Shown: in pieces, positions 44,409 through 44,631 of the stretch
Layout of the letters: the number at the start of each line of letters is the position of its first letter
Numbering within the stretch: the stretch's first letter is position 1
DNA from: Ectocarpus siliculosus
Taxonomy: Eukaryota > Sar > Phaeophyceae > Ectocarpales > Ectocarpaceae
Direction of reading: 5' to 3'
Assembly: GCA_000310025.1 (NCBI GenBank)
Contig: FN648707.1
Span: 44,587-89,217 of the forward strand
Length of the DNA stretch: 44,631 nt
Program-made: the position numbers and the translations under genes
The notes under the pieces: generated by a model
The model's input: the letters and a program-made list of their open reading frames with translations, nothing else
The model's database searches: none
What the model was told of the DNA's origin: nothing

Positions 44409-44631
44409 AAAGACGACTGGCAGCAGTCACAAACCGATACCACACATGAAAGGCTTCATCGTCCATTCCGCGGGGACCCCTTCAAAGAGTACGGCGGAAG
44501 TGTGCCTGGCGCCCGGATTGGAGTACTGTATTTTGCCAATGCCCCTGGAACACCCGTGTCCCTGATTGTTCTAGCTGGTCGGTCTTCTTGTGGACATCTT
44601 GAAGCCGGAGTGTACCGCCACTACCCCTGCC
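44409..44631 (+). CDS. Unrecognised protein, internal exon, runs off the right edge
   Basis: A frame open from just after a TGA at 44406 to the end of the window. From about 44457 it reads as convincing protein: HRPFRGDPFKEYGGSVPGAR, then IGVLYFANAPGTPVSLIVLA, then GRSSCGHLEAGVYRHYPC. A hydrophobic strand, Gly/Pro turns and two Cys suggest a folded extracellular or catalytic domain, but I do not recognise it. An acceptor CAG near 44423 or 44426, or AAG at 44451, could begin the exon. The competing ATG frame (44311-44565) is less protein-like. Confidence 0.4.

Overview
The window looks like nuclear DNA from a heterokont with a large, intron-rich genome, most likely a brown alga. This is inferred from gene architecture (introns of 250-2,200 bp, GT-AG and one GC-AG), abundant CAG/CTG and other microsatellites, and a two-exon ankyrin gene of a type I associate with brown algae; no marker sequence settles it. 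I see no bacterial operon, CRISPR array, rRNA or convincing tRNA. Gene models were built by hand by matching protein families and checking that reading phase is conserved across every splice junction.

Layout: (1) 1-330 is homopolymer-rich, poor-quality sequence. (2) 1732-7498, plus strand: seven exons of a Myb/SANT protein of the Reb1/TTF1 type with a lysine-rich tail; its 5' end is not identified. (3) 7499-14643: about 7 kb between two convergent genes, mostly repeats, with one weak secreted-protein ORF on the minus strand. (4) 14644-28194, minus strand: a complete 13-exon gene for a three-RRM CELF/Bruno-like (CUG-binding family) RNA-binding protein of 633 residues. (5) 28195-35096: about 7 kb with no recognised gene except a short plus-strand ORF at 31085. 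(6) 35097-37577, minus strand: a two-exon ankyrin-repeat protein of 693 residues. (7) 38815-42794, plus strand: a six-exon gene for the mitochondrial F1-ATPase assembly chaperone ATPAF1/Atp11. It lies head-to-head with the ankyrin gene and carries a small broken copy of that gene in an intron. (8) 42795-44631: a 110-bp tandem repeat, a near-perfect palindrome and, at the right edge, the start of an unrecognised plus-strand coding exon.

The genes do not form an evident pathway: one is a probable rDNA/chromatin factor, one an RNA-processing regulator, one a repeat scaffold and one a mitochondrial assembly factor. The most interesting signals are: CUG-repeat tracts on the sense strand flanking exon 1 of the CUG-binding-family gene, one ending 10 nt from a 3' splice site (possible autoregulation); a GC-AG intron in the same place; a family of about 220-240 bp foldback (MITE-like) elements with copies in introns of two genes; a separate 137-bp foldback element; and a deleted ankyrin fragment inside the ATPAF1 intron.
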